A stretch of DNA of 64,000 nt from Zoroaster sp. YZ-2022 (lineage: Eukaryota; Echinodermata; Asteroidea; Forcipulatida; Zoroasteridae). The stretch lies in NCBI GenBank assembly GCA_029582265.1, contig CM055820.1, forward strand, positions 15,392,622 to 15,456,621, given 5' to 3'. Made by a program: the position numbers and the translations under genes. The notes below the pieces were generated by a model. The model ran no database searches, was not told the origin of the DNA, and saw nothing but the letters and a program-made list of their open reading frames with translations. This document shows, piece by piece, positions 1-10,832 of the stretch (positions are counted from its first letter, which is position 1; every line of letters begins with the position of its first letter).

Positions 1-163
1 GAGTGGTAGATAGAACGCACTTTGTAGTAATTTCGGAAGGCTTGGGACCGAGGGTTCCACAGCCTGATCTTACTTGCGAAACACCACTATCACCAAGTGG
101 CCAGTGGCCAAGTTTACAGAGTCTTGTATGCTCTGAGGTTTTTAGTGAAGAAGAGACCTCGGT
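1..163 (+). other. Retrotransposon leader upstream of gag
   Basis: Non-coding sequence ahead of the first gag ATG at 164. It has no LTR edge and no open frame of note. It already carries the GAGGT motif seen throughout the element (around 136 and 156). It is probably the untranslated leader between the off-window primer-binding site and gag. Confidence 0.5.
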
Positions 164-562
164 ATGAGTCGAAAGAGGGAACCAAATAGTGTCGCCTCTA
201 AGAGTGAGGATGAACAGGGTTCTTTCCATGAGGAACTGTGTCGCTCCAGAATGGAGGTGCAGTGGTTAAAGTGGGAGAAAGAGCGTCTTGCCGCCGAACT
301 AGAGGCCACGAGGCGAAAGACTCAGCCAAAGGGCACAGATGAGGTTTACCTTAAAAGTAGGGATAATCCTCAGTGTGAGGCTGACTCAGAAGTTTTTTTT
401 AAGTTGCCAGAGGATACCTCTGGGTATGCCTCATTGAAGGCACGACAGGTTTCGAGTGTTGGTATGTCACCTGAATTGGTTCAAAGGGGGAAAGGCGCAT
501 GGGGAGTACACCTCATGAGAGGTCCATCCCTGTGCGTAGTTCCCATACAAACCCTTTTCTGA
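164..562 (+). pseudogene. Gag N-terminal fragment of the gypsy element
   Basis: A 132-codon frame, rich in charged residues with a coiled-coil-like stretch around residues 25-50 (EVQWLKWEKERLAAELEATR). It precedes the capsid-like Gag frame and is separated from it by SINE sequence. The most likely reading is that it is the amino-terminal matrix-like part of Gag, cut off by the insertion. No conserved domain is recognised. The last codons may be read from sequence that was originally spliced or framed differently. Confidence 0.5.
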
Positions 563-599
563 ACACTGAGGTTGACACAGTGAGGTTTTGAGCTTTTTG

Positions 600-1165
600 A
601 CTCATTCTACTGTAATAATAATAATAATAATAATGTATAGATTTATATAGCGCACGTATCCACCAACTAAGTGGCGCTCAAGGCGCATTATATTATTATC
701 CCTGCTCATAAGGCTCATAAGGCTCATAAATCATTCCTGAAACCATCTCAGCTCCCTGGGGAGTATACAGCTCAATTGCTGCCATTTCTAGCGCATATAG
801 AGCAAACCATCTCTGCCTTCACAGGTACCCATTTAACCCCTGGGTGGAGAGAAGCAATTATGGTTAAGTGTCTTGCTCAAGGACACAGGTGTCACGGCCG
901 GGGCTCGAACCCACACTCTGCTGCTGGCAACACCAGAACTTGAGTTCAGTGCGCTAGACCGCACGACAATCCACTTTACGTGCATTATACAACACACAGG
1001 ACCTACGGCTTTACGTCCCATCCGAAGGACGAAGCAATTATGGTTAAGTACCTTGCTCAAGGACACAAGTGTCACGACCGGGGCTCGAACCCACACCCTG
1101 CTGCTGGCAACACCAGAACTTGAGTTCGGTGCGCTAGACCGCTCGGCCACGACACTCCATCTGTA
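600..1165 (-). mobile_element. tRNA-derived SINE insertion with a second partial head, minus orientation
   Basis: The (TAA)n tail at 613-636 is the A-rich 3' end of a minus-strand SINE. Reversed B-box-like sequence (GGTTCGAGCCC type; plus strand gggctcgaaccc) occurs twice, near 900 and near 1080. The same body, reading 'cttgagcaagacac' and 'ctccacccagggg' on the other strand, occurs at 34573 and 37171. The tRNA-like head is duplicated here, so either two SINEs inserted nearly head-on-tail or the head was tandemly copied. It interrupts the gag gene. Confidence 0.8.
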
Positions 1166-1192
1166 GAGAAAGGGTGCCGAGAGGACAGCGAG

Positions 1193-2002
1193 GTGGGTAA
1201 ACCTCATGCTGGTCCTTGGCCGCTTAAAAGAGAGACAAGGTTGGTCGGTGACGAGGTTTCCAATAAACCTCATGAAGAAAGGCCTCACCGCCCTATGATC
1301 ACCCCAGACCGTTACAAGGGTAAGGTTCTGTGGACCGATTATCACAGACATTTTGAGGCCTGTAAAAAGGTTAATCAATGGAGCGAGGAGCAAGCAGCCG
1401 AATTTTTGGCCGCAAGCCTCCAGGGCGATGCGCTCCGGATCCTTGGTGATGGATCAAAGAAGAAGTCCACTTATAGTGAACTAGTGAAGTTGTTGGAACG
1501 GAGATTCGGCCCTAGCTACCAGGCCGAAAATTATTTGGTTGAGCTACGACACCGTAGACAAGGTGCGAAAGAAACTCTTCAAGAGTTAGGTCAGGCAGTC
1601 CGAGACTTGACCGTAAAGGCCTATCCAGAACTTTCCGATGAGGCACGAGAGCGCCTTGGGAAGAACCATTTCATTGATGCAGTTAACAGCCAGGCTGTCA
1701 GAGAGGGCATATATCGCGCTCGCCCGAAGACTTTGGACGAAGCGATACAGGCCGCCTTAGAGACTGAAAGTGTAGAGAAAATTGAAAGCGAAAGGAGGGC
1801 CGAGAAGAGGCCTGCAAAGTTCGCGAGGGCCGTGGATTCTTGCACAGAGCAGCGTCTCCAGAAGCTGGAGAGTGATGCTGGAGAGCAAATTCGAAAACTG
1901 GACATGGTAGTAGAGTTACTATCGGTACTTTCCAAAAAGAGCCCTGAGTGGAAAAGTAACTTGGGTACAAAGCCCGAGGGGGGGGGAAACCTCGTGGCAT
2001 GA
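1193..2002 (+). pseudogene. Gag capsid-like domain of the gypsy element
   Basis: A 269-codon frame with the Gag capsid pattern of Ty3/gypsy and domesticated gag genes: WTDYHRHFEACKKVNQW followed by AAEFLAASLQGDAL, then LLERRFGPSYQAENYLVEL and a C-terminal helical region (residues about 45-190). Gag assembles the virus-like particle in the cytoplasm. The frame ends in a G-run around 1978-1986, and the zinc knuckle continues in another frame (1999-2202). This indicates a slip in the homopolymer, either a mutation or, less likely, a programmed shift. The start at 1193 is nominal because the true amino terminus lies before the SINE. Confidence 0.7.
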
Positions 2003-2202
2003 GGTGTTTCAATTGTGGAGAGGTTGGCCATTTCCTTCGGGAATGTACTCAACCTCGGAAAAATTGGCGTCAGGGAAACGCCAACCAGCCGACCGGGGGA
2101 CCCACGGGCAGGCTGGATGGTCCCAAGGGTCCAAACGTAGACGAACTCCAGAAGAAGACGGAGCCAACAAGAGGCGAGGAACAGAGAATGGGGAGCCACT
2201 AG
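1999..2202 (+). pseudogene. Gag nucleocapsid CCHC zinc knuckle
   Basis: The frame opens with CFNCGEVGHFLRECTQ, a perfect C-X2-C-X4-H-X4-C zinc knuckle, followed by a basic, Gly/Pro-rich tail. It is the RNA-binding nucleocapsid end of Gag. It is displaced one frame from the capsid part by the upstream G-run and overlaps the protease frame at its end. Confidence 0.75.
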
Positions 2203-2582
2203 TTGCTCAGCCTATTTCTGTTCGCCAGCCTAGATTTGGCCTGTTTGTTGATGGGGTTGTGCGAGGTACAAAATGTCGGTTCTTGGTTGATTCTGGGTCG
2301 ACTGAAACACTTATTAGCCGTTCAGTTTATCAGGAAATTGCCAAAGAACGGAGACCCGTGTTGGAAACGGATGTGACCAACATTCAACAGGTTGATGGCA
2401 GTCCATTGTCTGTGATGGGTGTTGCCTGGGTTGATGTGCAGGTCGGTAAAACAACCTACCCGGTCAAAGCAATTTTTGCAGATATGAAGTGTGCTGGCAT
2501 AGTAGGCATGAATTTCTTGTTGCCGACTTGTGGGATCTTAGATTTCCGAAGCCTAGAGTTGAGGTTGAATGGGAACGAATAA
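2004..2582 (+). pseudogene. Retroviral-type aspartic protease of the gypsy element
   Basis: In the second half of this frame, FLVDSGSTETLIS is the catalytic D-S/T-G loop of a pepsin-like retroelement protease. It is followed by hydrophobic strands and GIVGMNFLLPTCGILDF, the usual flap and C-terminal region. The protease would release Gag and Pol products. The first about 65 codons are the out-of-frame shadow of the zinc knuckle, so the protease proper begins near 2205. It overlaps the pol frame by 14 bases and lies in another frame, so Pol expression would need a shift or the copy is damaged. Confidence 0.7.
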
Positions 2583-4959
2583 AGTGCACCAATTCTGCAG
2601 GAGAACCGTGTTGGTTGCCGAAACCACCGAAATCCCGTCAGGTTATGAGGCTGTCGTGCCTGGTACTATAGCGAGTACGTGTAAGGCATTAGAGCAGCCT
2701 GCGATCATTGAGCCGGTGGAGGGTGGAGGCGAGTTGGCTCAGCGAGGTTTAGTTCTGGCCAGATCTCTAGTAGGACCTCAGGCTGAGGTTCTCCCATTAC
2801 GCATCCTCAATCCCATTGGTGAGATGCGAGTGATACGAAAGGGAACTACTGTTGGTACGATTGCAGCAGTTGAGGTAGACTCAGTAATTCTGCCTGGTCA
2901 TGGTGATGCTGGTGAGGTTGAAGTAAACCTCCCAGAGCACTTGCGTGATTTATATGAGAGGAGCAAGGTTTACCTCAGTGAGGAATACCATCCTGAGGTG
3001 GAGTCTTGTTTAACAGATTTTCAAGATGTATTTTCTACTGGTGAACATGACATAGGGAGAACCAATGTGGTTGAACACCGCATTGATACTGGTGAGGCAA
3101 GGCCTGTTAAAGAGAGGCCAAGGCGCCACCCCTTGTGTAACCAAGAGGAAATAATGAGACAAGTTGAGGAACTTAAGCAGCGAGGGGTGATCGAACCTTC
3201 TGATAGCCGCTGGGCTGCTAACGTAGTTCTGGTCAGAAAGAAAGATGGGACAAAGCGATTTTGCGTCGATTATCGAGGTTTGAACGCGGTTACCATCAAA
3301 GATGCGTACCCAGTCCCTCGGATCAACGAAACGCTTGATGCGCTGTCAGGCGCTCAGTGGTTTTCGACGCTTGATCTAGCGTCCGGTTACTGGCAGGTAG
3401 CCCTAGATGAGGAGGCCAGTCAGAAATCAACCTTTGTTGTCCGCAACGGCTTGTACCGGTGGAAATGCATGCCTTTTGGCCTCTGCAATGCCCCGGCTAC
3501 ATTTGAGAGGTTGATGGAAAAGGTAATGAGAGGTTTACAGTGGGACATCCTGCTGATTTATCTAGATGATGTCATTGTGTTTGGCAGAACGGTGACTGAG
3601 GAGATAGAGCGACTGCGGGTCGTTTTCTCCCGGTTGAGACAGGCCGGTCTGAAGTTGAAGCCGAGTAAATGCTTCTTATTTCAGAGGTCGGTTGGCTACC
3701 TGGGACATATTGTGTCACCCGATGGTGTGGCTACTGACCCTGAAAAGGTTTGGGCTGTGGCAGATTGGCCAAAACCTAAATGTGTCAAGGAAGTTAGAGG
3801 TTTTCTGGGGCTCGCTTCCTATTATCGGAAGTTTGTCAAGGGGTTTGCTGAGGTAGCCTCACCGCTACATGCTTTGACTGAAAAGTCACGGGAGTTTCTC
3901 TGGACAGATGCCTGTCAAGAGGCGTTCGAGGAACTTAAGCACAGACTGCAAACGGCCCCTGTACTGGCGTACCCCATTCTAGACAGTGACTACATTTTAG
4001 ACACTGATGCTAGCGGGGATGGAATAGGGGCTGTACTGTCCCAGATCCATGATGGAGAGGAGAAGGTTCTGGCCTATGCTAGCCATAAACTCAGCAAGGC
4101 CGAGAGGAACTATTGCGTTACTCGGCGGGAACTGTTGGCGGTAGTGGTATACCTCAAACAGTTTAAACAGTACTTGTATGGTCGCAAGGTAACTGTTCGA
4201 ACTGATCATGCTGCTCTTAGGTGGTTACTTAACTTCAAGAACCCTGAGGGCCAGCTAGCAAGGTGGCTCGAAGTTATCTCAGAATATGACATGACCATTC
4301 AACATAGGCCTGGGCGTAAGCATGGAAATGCTGACGGGTTGTCCCGGAAGGCCTGTAAACAATGTGGCAACGATACGGACATCGGTAAGGTACCGGAAAC
4401 CCTTGAGGTATCAGATGGTACTGAGGTTTCTGTGCAACCTGGGGTTATTGAGGTCCCCGAGAAGGTTGTAGCTGACTCTGAATTTCCCGGGGTATTAGTA
4501 AGGGGCATTCTTGCTGAGCCACATATGCCTATGGAAACGATCAGGGAAGCGCAACTAAGTGACCCAGGTATCAGTTGGATTGTAAGGGCAAAGGAGGAGT
4601 CGGACAGTCGACCTCTTTGGGAGACTGTGTCAGATACCTCTTCGGTGCACAAAACACTCTGGTCCTTATGGGATCAGATCGAAGTGCGAAACAATGTCCT
4701 ATGTAGAAGTTGGGAGTCTGACGATGGAAGGTCGATCAGGTGGCGTCTTGTACTGCCAGAACGGCTAAGGGAGATTGTTCTCCAAGAGTTGCATGGTGGT
4801 CGGGCTAGCGGTCACTTGGGTGTTACAAAGACGCTGGCCAAAGTAAAACAAAGGTATTACTGGCCAGGCATGGTCGCTGATGTGAGGTCATTCCTCAGGC
4901 ATTGTGAGCTGTGCGGGAGGAGAAAGTCTTCAGAAATACCTACCTTGACGGGAAGTTAG
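2569..4959 (+). pseudogene. Pol: reverse transcriptase, RNase H, integrase zinc finger; integrase core missing
   Basis: A 796-codon frame. Reverse transcriptase spans roughly residues 190-370, with RVNLPF-type fingers, STLDLASGYWQV and the catalytic LIYLDDVIVF (about residues 328-337). RNase H follows with LDTDASGDGIGAVLSQ and VRTDHAALRWLL. Near the end is an integrase H2C2 zinc finger (LHGGRASGHLG...CELCGRR). The frame stops 13 residues later, and no D,D-35-E catalytic core is found in any frame before 6571, although a full pol would add 300-400 residues. A deletion after the zinc finger is the simplest explanation. Confidence 0.85.
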
Positions 4960-6571
4960 TCCATCAAGAAAACACTCAGCGAGCCTTCCTGAAGCCGGTG
5001 GACGCGAGTCTATACACCTTGGACGCCTGAGGAAACCAGCCATTTCCAAGATGTAGTTTCAACCATCTTTAATCTTGCCATTAATAACTTTGAATCAGTG
5101 CAGTACTTCGTTAAATTCATATTTTGATTGTTGTTAAATTTCAGAGGTATATTTGTGTTGAGGCTGTTAAAGTTTTTAAAGGATCCAGAGTTTGTAGTCC
5201 TATATTTTTGTATTTCATAAAGTTTTCTAAAAGATTTGTTGCAGTTTATATTTTGTTATTGTGTTCCTTAAGAGAAAAACCAAAGACACTTAATTTTGTT
5301 GTAATGTATAAATATATAACTAATGTACCTCGATAGGAATCAGGTTGATTTGATTATTGTGTAGATAATTAAATGGTAATCCTCCCAGCAGGATTAAGTT
5401 TTGTATTTCCAATGTATAAATAAAGCAGTAAGTGTACCTCATTGGGTATGAGGCTTACTGTATTTTTGTATGTAAATAAGATGGAAGTTGGGTATACCTC
5501 ACCAGCCGTGAGGATAGCTTTTTGTTTAAATATTAGAAGCACTAGTCTTGAGGTAGTAAACCTCACATGTTTTCTAATGTGGTTTTTTTTGTAGGTTTTA
5601 TTTAAATATCCCTGTTCCTTAGGTTTTATTTGTTTAAGCTGTTTGGGCCGGGACGGTCCAAGCTTAGCTGGGGCCTGTGTGACGGAACAGGGGCAAGTCT
5701 AGTCCAGCCTAGTGGACTGTTGCGAGTTTACTGCGTCTTTCGCCAGCGACGCTATGCGCCGGTCTGCGTCGCGTGGGGTCTGCGCCGGGCAGTTAAGCAG
5801 CAGCACTGGCGGGGTCGGAGGGCAGTCGGAGATTAGAGTTCAATAGGGGAACCGTGCTATATTGATGCGTTTATCGCTGTGATTTGTCGCTTGACTGGCT
5901 GGGCCGTGTGTGGGATTGTGTGCGTTCAGTGTGTAGGCTGGAACTGCGGAACTCCCTGAGTCGCCGACAGCTAGCTGCGGGTAGAGCGAGGTAATATATC
6001 TTTGTTTGGGGTAGGATTGTTTTGGGAACGTGAGTGAGCGTGAGTGTTGGACCTATTATTGGGAAGGCTGAGAAGCATAGGAGGGTTGGGGATTACATGC
6101 TGTTTGTAGTACACCTCTGGTGGGATTGACAGCTGGATTGTATTCCTATTACCTTTGTGCTTGCTAACCCGGTGAGGTTCATTGGTTGTAGCGCTCTGGG
6201 TTCCTGTGAGGGTTATGGTAATCCTCAGGTGTAATCAACCCCGTTAGATAATCTGTTACCGATATTTCACTTGATCTGTATTGTGGTTAATATTATAACC
6301 TGTTGTGAGGTATACCTGTTGCAGGGCTAAGCTGGCAGTGAGCTAGCCTAGTTGAGGTATACTGGTTTTAAGATTCGTGGTGAGGTTTACCACGAGGTTA
6401 TTCTCACTGAGGTATATTGTGAGGATTGTGCATATAAAGTTATTGAATTGTATTTAAAGAAAGCAACGAGGTGAGGTTTAGCCTTATCTTTGCCATTGTA
6501 ATTTAATACAAGACTTTATAAAAGAATCATCGATCAGAATAAACCATTTAATTACTGTCTTTGGTAACACT
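4960..6571 (+). mobile_element. 3' non-coding region and LTR of the gypsy element, left of the Polinton
   Basis: No convincing gene. An AT-rich part (5050-5640) is followed by a GC-richer part (5640-6000) and then sequence packed with GAGGT/ACCTC motifs, often paired around a few bases (for example at 5455, 5500, 5550, 6300, 6380). It ends at the ACACT target duplication of the Polinton. The right-hand continuation ends as an LTR, so at least the later part should be LTR. I could not place the LTR start or a polypurine tract. Confidence 0.55.
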
Positions 6572-6848
6572 AGTAGTATGTTATATGGGGGTTCTGGCGC
6601 ACCTACTTAAAAAATCATTTTTTTAAATCATTTTTAGGGGGAATTCCCTAAATAATTTTTAGATTTTTAAAAAAATCTAAAAATGGGTGTGGTCGATAAA
6701 GGTGACGTCACGAGGGAGCGTATAATAAAATCTTACTTATAAAATTGAAATAATTAAAAAATATTACTTATAAAATTGAGAATTTTTTTTTTAATCTTAC
6801 TTATAAAATTGAAATAATTAAAAAATATTATCTAGTTTAATAATAAAG
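6572..6848. repeat. Left terminal inverted repeat of the Polinton
   Basis: It matches the reverse complement of 28149-28361 through AGTAGTATG, GGGGTTCTGGCGCACC, an A/T-rich dyad and GTGACGTCACGAGGGAGCG, almost up to the start codon of the first gene. The inner part contains an extra tandem copy of a segment with 'cttacttataaaattgaaat' (6733-6835), so this arm is longer than the right one. It carries a CRE-like TGACGTCA, which, with its position just ahead of a start codon, suggests promoter function. Confidence 0.9.
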
Positions 6849-7322
6849 ATGACAACAAAATATTTATCGAAATGGACATTACCAGAATTGAAAGAGTTTG
6901 CGCGAGAACACATTGGTCGAATAATTATTGTGCAAAACAACAAGAATAAAGTAGATAAACGCAGTTATTACAACGCGGTGAAAAAATATTTAAAACGACA
7001 AAAACAAAAACCATTATATAAATTAAATTTAGCCGAATTGAGAGAGCGTATAGCGGTTGAAAATATTGAGCTGCCACCACGCGGCGCGGGAGCAAGAGCG
7101 CAGTTGATAAAAAAAGACTACATCGCCGCTATTAAAAGGTTTCACGGACGAGAAACAGAGTTGAGATTTAACTCGTCAAAAGACGGTGGCAGATATTTAC
7201 GCGAACGAACAATGGTGGTTCCGATGAATCATAGCAAAGAAAAAGATTTAAACATTTTTTCACGAGCGGTAAAACCAAAGATTATCGCCAAGTTGGCTTT
7301 AAATTACGTAAAGAAAAATTAA
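6849..7322 (+). CDS. Left-terminal Polinton protein with two SAP-like helical motifs
   Basis: 157 codons, very basic. Two segments look alike: KWTLPELKEFAREHIGR (residues 8-24) and KLNLAELRERIAVENIELP (residues 58-76). Each is followed by a basic stretch and a Tyr-rich helix (RSYYNAVKKYL; KKDYIAAIKRF), the layout of SAP-type DNA-binding modules. The ATG comes about ten bases after the conserved inner end of the terminal repeat, as for the gene at the other end of the element. A DNA-end-binding or packaging role is a guess from position and charge. The frame is intact. Confidence 0.65.
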   Translation: MTTKYLSKWTLPELKEFAREHIGRIIIVQNNKNKVDKRSYYNAVKKYLKRQKQKPLYKLNLAELRERIAVENIELPPRGAGARAQLIKKDYIAAIKRFHGRETELRFNSSKDGGRYLRERTMVVPMNHSKEKDLNIFSRAVKPKIIAKLALNYVKKN

Positions 7323-7360
7323 ACGGCACGATCGATTTTGCCGAACCAAATTTTCATAAT

Positions 7361-8085
7361 AATAAGCAAATTATAAGTTTTGAGGCTTTGCATGGTGGAA
7401 TATCGATATCGTTTCGGTTTGCGGTAACACCATGTGTTTATCTCAACTAACGTGAAGCTGAGATACAGGTTCTGAAAAGAACCGTATTTCACGGGTTATT
7501 CTCAACGTTTCGATTAGCCTGCTCTAATCTTCTTCAGGAGAATGAAGAGGTTTGCCGATGCAACTCCTTAAGTAGTATTTGCTGGGATTATGTGTAGAAT
7601 GGGAAGTGTTCCGATTGGTGCTACTGTTGTGTGATGTGTTGTGATTGGTTGCCACCGTGGCATTGTTCTTGTTGTGTGTGTTTCCGCCTGCTGTGTGTGA
7701 GTTGCCTGCTCGCTGAGGCGTATCAGTTGACAGTGGGGTGTGGGTGTTGGTGGATGGTAGGATTGAATGCCAAATGTTGCTGATGAAATAGCCGATGTCC
7801 TGGGGGACAGTGTCATGTTTATGAATCTCAATAGCCTCTCTGATACGACTTCCGGGGCTATGATCTTTGCATTCTGCCAGTCAATTATATGGTCCAAATC
7901 GGTGGAGTGTTTGATGATCGCAGATTTGTCACATTCCCCTCTGAAGAAGATTAGAGCAGGCTAATCGAAACGTTGAGAATAACCCGTGAAATACGGTTCT
8001 TTTCAGAACCTGTATCTCAGCTTCACGTTAGTTGAGATAAACACATGGTGTTACCGCAAACCGAAACGATATTAATAAGCAAATT
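7361..8085 (-). mobile_element. Penelope-like retroelement fragment with inverted terminal arms
   Basis: Two 132-bp arms (7406-7537 and 7941-8072) are inverted copies. The sequence is flanked by AATAAGCAAATT at 7361-7372 and 8074-8085, a plausible 12-bp target duplication. Between the arms the minus strand reads DHIIDWQNAKIIAPE and a following helix, resembling the end of the GIY-YIG endonuclease region of Penelope-like elements, and then degenerates. Each arm contains CTGAAGAA, a 6-bp stem GATTAG/CTAATC and GAAAC, a pattern like the conserved part of Penelope hammerhead ribozymes. A fold-back DNA element is the alternative. Confidence 0.55.
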
Positions 8086-8589
8086 GTTTTATTGAATTTA
8101 GATGATATAATATAATCAGTTTTATTTAAACAGGGTAGCCTCATCAGTTAAAAAAACTGCTATCCCTGAAGGCCCTGTATAAAAAGAGTTAACACTTTAA
8201 CATTGTAAAACCACTAATAACTTAAGGAAATTAAGATTAAGATAAATTAATATAAGGTAAAAACTATATTATATATACATGATAAACAACAAGATAACTT
8301 GCAAACATCAACGGAAAATTAAGATTAAATAAAAAACCACCAATTTACCGTAAAAAATTATTACAAAAATTCAGACCAGATAAAAATATAAAAAGTCTTA
8401 ACCAGAAGAAAACACAAAACTGTACACATAAAACCAAATTCAAATTCAATAAACGAAATTAATCAAATGTAAAATACAAACGGCATGAAACCTAGTAAAA
8501 ACAATAAGATAAAAGATAAAATTACAAGAAAAATAAAAGACAGCATGATAATATTATAGAGAGTTAAACTAAATTTTAATATATACATA

Positions 8590-8745
8590 TATATACACAT
8601 ACACATACACACACACATACACACACACACGTACATACACATACACACATATACACATATACATACACATACACATATATATACATGCATATATATATAT
8701 ACATATATATATACATACATATACATACATATATATATATATATA
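8590..8745. repeat. AC/AT microsatellite in the LINE 3' region
   Basis: A run of alternating 'acatac', 'acacac' and 'atatat' units. It creates Met/Tyr/Cys-rich spurious open frames on the minus strand. It lies downstream (minus strand) of the reverse transcriptase end. Confidence 0.9.
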
Positions 8746-8832
8746 AAACAAACATCCAACAGTACTAAAAGCTCAAAATTAAGGTTAGAGTTAAAACAAT
8801 AATTAAGAAGAAAATTTTGAAAGACAGCACTG

Positions 8833-10832
8833 TTAAAATTCAGCTAATAGAGAACTTTTAAATTTGGAAAGTGACTCATACTGTCTCTGTGTACTTCTCA
8901 ACTTGTTCCATCCCAAGGTCCCTTGATATTGGAAAGTGCGTTTTCCTGCATTAGTCTTAGGAACAAATGACATGCATAATGAGCCGTTGGACAGTGACCG
9001 GATGCCAATTGAATGACTTGGTATTTCAAAGCGAGAGTTAAGATAGTTCGGGTTTAATTTATTAACACATTTGTAAACTTCACACATTCTGTTATAATGC
9101 CAGCGTAAAGGGAGAGCAGTCCATGACAGGGCCTCATGAAGTTCGGCAATAGAAGTCCTATAATCGGCACTGAGGATCAGTCTGGCAAGGCGATTGTGTA
9201 ATTTGACAAGCTTCTCAGAATTACCGTTTGAACAACTGGACCACGCAACGCTACAGTAATCGAACAAAGGCAAGACCATGGCGCTACTAAGCATTTTAAA
9301 TGTGGAAGGAGGGAGGCAAGGTTTGGCAGAACGTCGAAGAAATCCAATTTTATTTGAGATTTTCTTAGCGATGTAGTCAATTTGTTTGGACCAGGATAGA
9401 CATTCGTCTAGCACTACCCGAGGTACTTATAAACTTTGACGCGCTCAATGACGTCACCATTCATAGTGATTTGAATGTCCTCAAGATGAGATAATCGTCG
9501 GCAAGTACCAAGGAGCATGAACTTGGTTTTGCTAACGTTCAAAGTAAGTTTATGTTCATGTAACCACTTACTCACTTGCTCCAGGCCTGTAGTCATGTCC
9601 TTGATAAATGTTGATGATGTTCCGGTGAACATTATTATTGTATCATCTGCATACATATTTATTTTACGTTGAGGAACGGTTATACTTGTAGGAAGGGAGT
9701 TAATATAAATAGTAAAGAGCAAAGGCCCCAGGATAGAGCCTTGGGGAACTCCAACCCTAACACTGGCTACATCAGATAGAACACCGTCTATGTGTGTGGC
9801 TTGTATTCTACCACTTAAGTACGATTCAAACCAAGTAAGTTCTAGGCCTATGACTCGGCAGTTCTGCAATATTGATAATAAAATTTGATGGTCAACAGTG
9901 TCAAATGCTTTTTAGGTCCAGGAAAATTGCACCTGTCACACTACCTAAATCCATATTATGCAGAATAAAATCGGCAACATCTAGCACTGTTGTCTGGGTC
10001 GAATGGTGCGGTCTGAACCCCGATTGCTGATCTGCAAAGAAATTGTTCTTACCAAGAAAATTGCGCAGTTGGTTATTAACAGCCTTTTCCAAAACCTTAG
10101 AAACAAGAGGGAGAACTGAGATGGGTCTGTAGTTGGTGATCTGATCCCGATCACCACCTTTAAAAATTGGCGTGACTCTGGCTATTTTCCATTTCTGTGG
10201 AACAATACCCGAAAACAAAGATCTGTTTATTAAATATGCAAGCGACGGACATATGGCCGGACAAGCAGCTTTTAGTAGCCTACAGGATATACCGTCTACC
10301 CCTGTTGCTACGGATGGATCCATTTCCTTAATTTGTTTTTGAACAAAGGTGACTGTAATTGGAGAAAATGAAAAAATTTCTGCGTTGTCACCTGTGCCAG
10401 TTGGTGGAGAGTTTTCTCCAAGCGGTGGAACGTCCTGAGACGCTTCAGCAAGGTCTGCACCAATATTTACAAAGAAATTATTAAAGTTGTTGGCTAAAGA
10501 GAGCTTGTTTGAACAAGATGGTAGAGTAATATTGTTTTTCTTTGAGCTCGCTTCCTTAGCCAGAGACCACAATTTCCTGGGATTGCAACGACTGTTGCTT
10601 ATTTCACCTTCATAATAATTTCTTTTTAGAAATTTCGCCAAGTTATTGGCCTGATTTCGTAATTGCCTAGCAACAAGCCAATCCTCGTGTTTGGATGTTC
10701 TCTGAGCTTTAGCCTTCATGACATCCCGTTTACGACCCAGCTCAAGCATTTCTTTTGTCACCCAAGGGGCCATATGTTTACTTCTTTGGCGAATTTCCCG
10801 ATAAGGTGCATTCCTATCACAGGCTTCATTAA
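8833..10832 (-). pseudogene. LINE reverse transcriptase domain, frameshifted
   Basis: Minus-strand segments in three frames (10832-9901, 9869-9414, 9414-8833) join in the order of a non-LTR reverse transcriptase: WKIARVTPIFKGGDRDQ and NYRPISVLPLVSKVLEK, then SGFRPHHST and AIFLDL, then GVPQGSILGPLLFTIYIN and the catalytic MYADDT (near 9650). A thumb and C-terminal region follow, ending SRFEIPSHSIGIRS. At least two frameshifts separate the pieces. It supplied target-primed reverse transcription; this copy cannot. Confidence 0.88.

Larger units (their letters stand above)
1..6571 (+). mobile_element. Ty3/gypsy LTR retrotransposon, left part (SURL/Mag-like), degenerate
   Basis: Consecutive gag, CCHC zinc knuckle, aspartic protease, reverse transcriptase, RNase H and integrase zinc-finger segments lie on one strand in the order of Ty3/gypsy elements. 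The frame changes between gag, protease and pol. SINE sequence interrupts gag and the integrase catalytic core is missing, so the copy is inactive. Sequence after pol runs without a gene to 6571, where a Polinton begins. The same GAGGT/ACCTC-rich sequence resumes at 28367 and ends at an LTR edge followed by a primer-binding-site-like sequence. The 5' LTR lies left of the window. The SURL/Mag-like label is inferred from pol motifs and the PBS-like sequence. Confidence 0.85.

Noticed and set aside
671..1393. Open frames across the SINE sequence in gag
   Set aside because: They follow the duplicated SINE head in both strands and have no protein-like features.
5540..5560. let-7-like TGAGGTAGTA
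   Set aside because: It is one instance of the GAGGT motif scattered through the gypsy element and there is no miRNA-type hairpin.
5630..5836. A small GC-rich gene in the gypsy 3' region
   Set aside because: Short, composition-driven frame; no motif, and no continuation on either side.
8463..8759. Tyr/Met/Cys-rich small proteins on the minus strand
   Set aside because: Read from an AC/AT microsatellite in the LINE 3' region.
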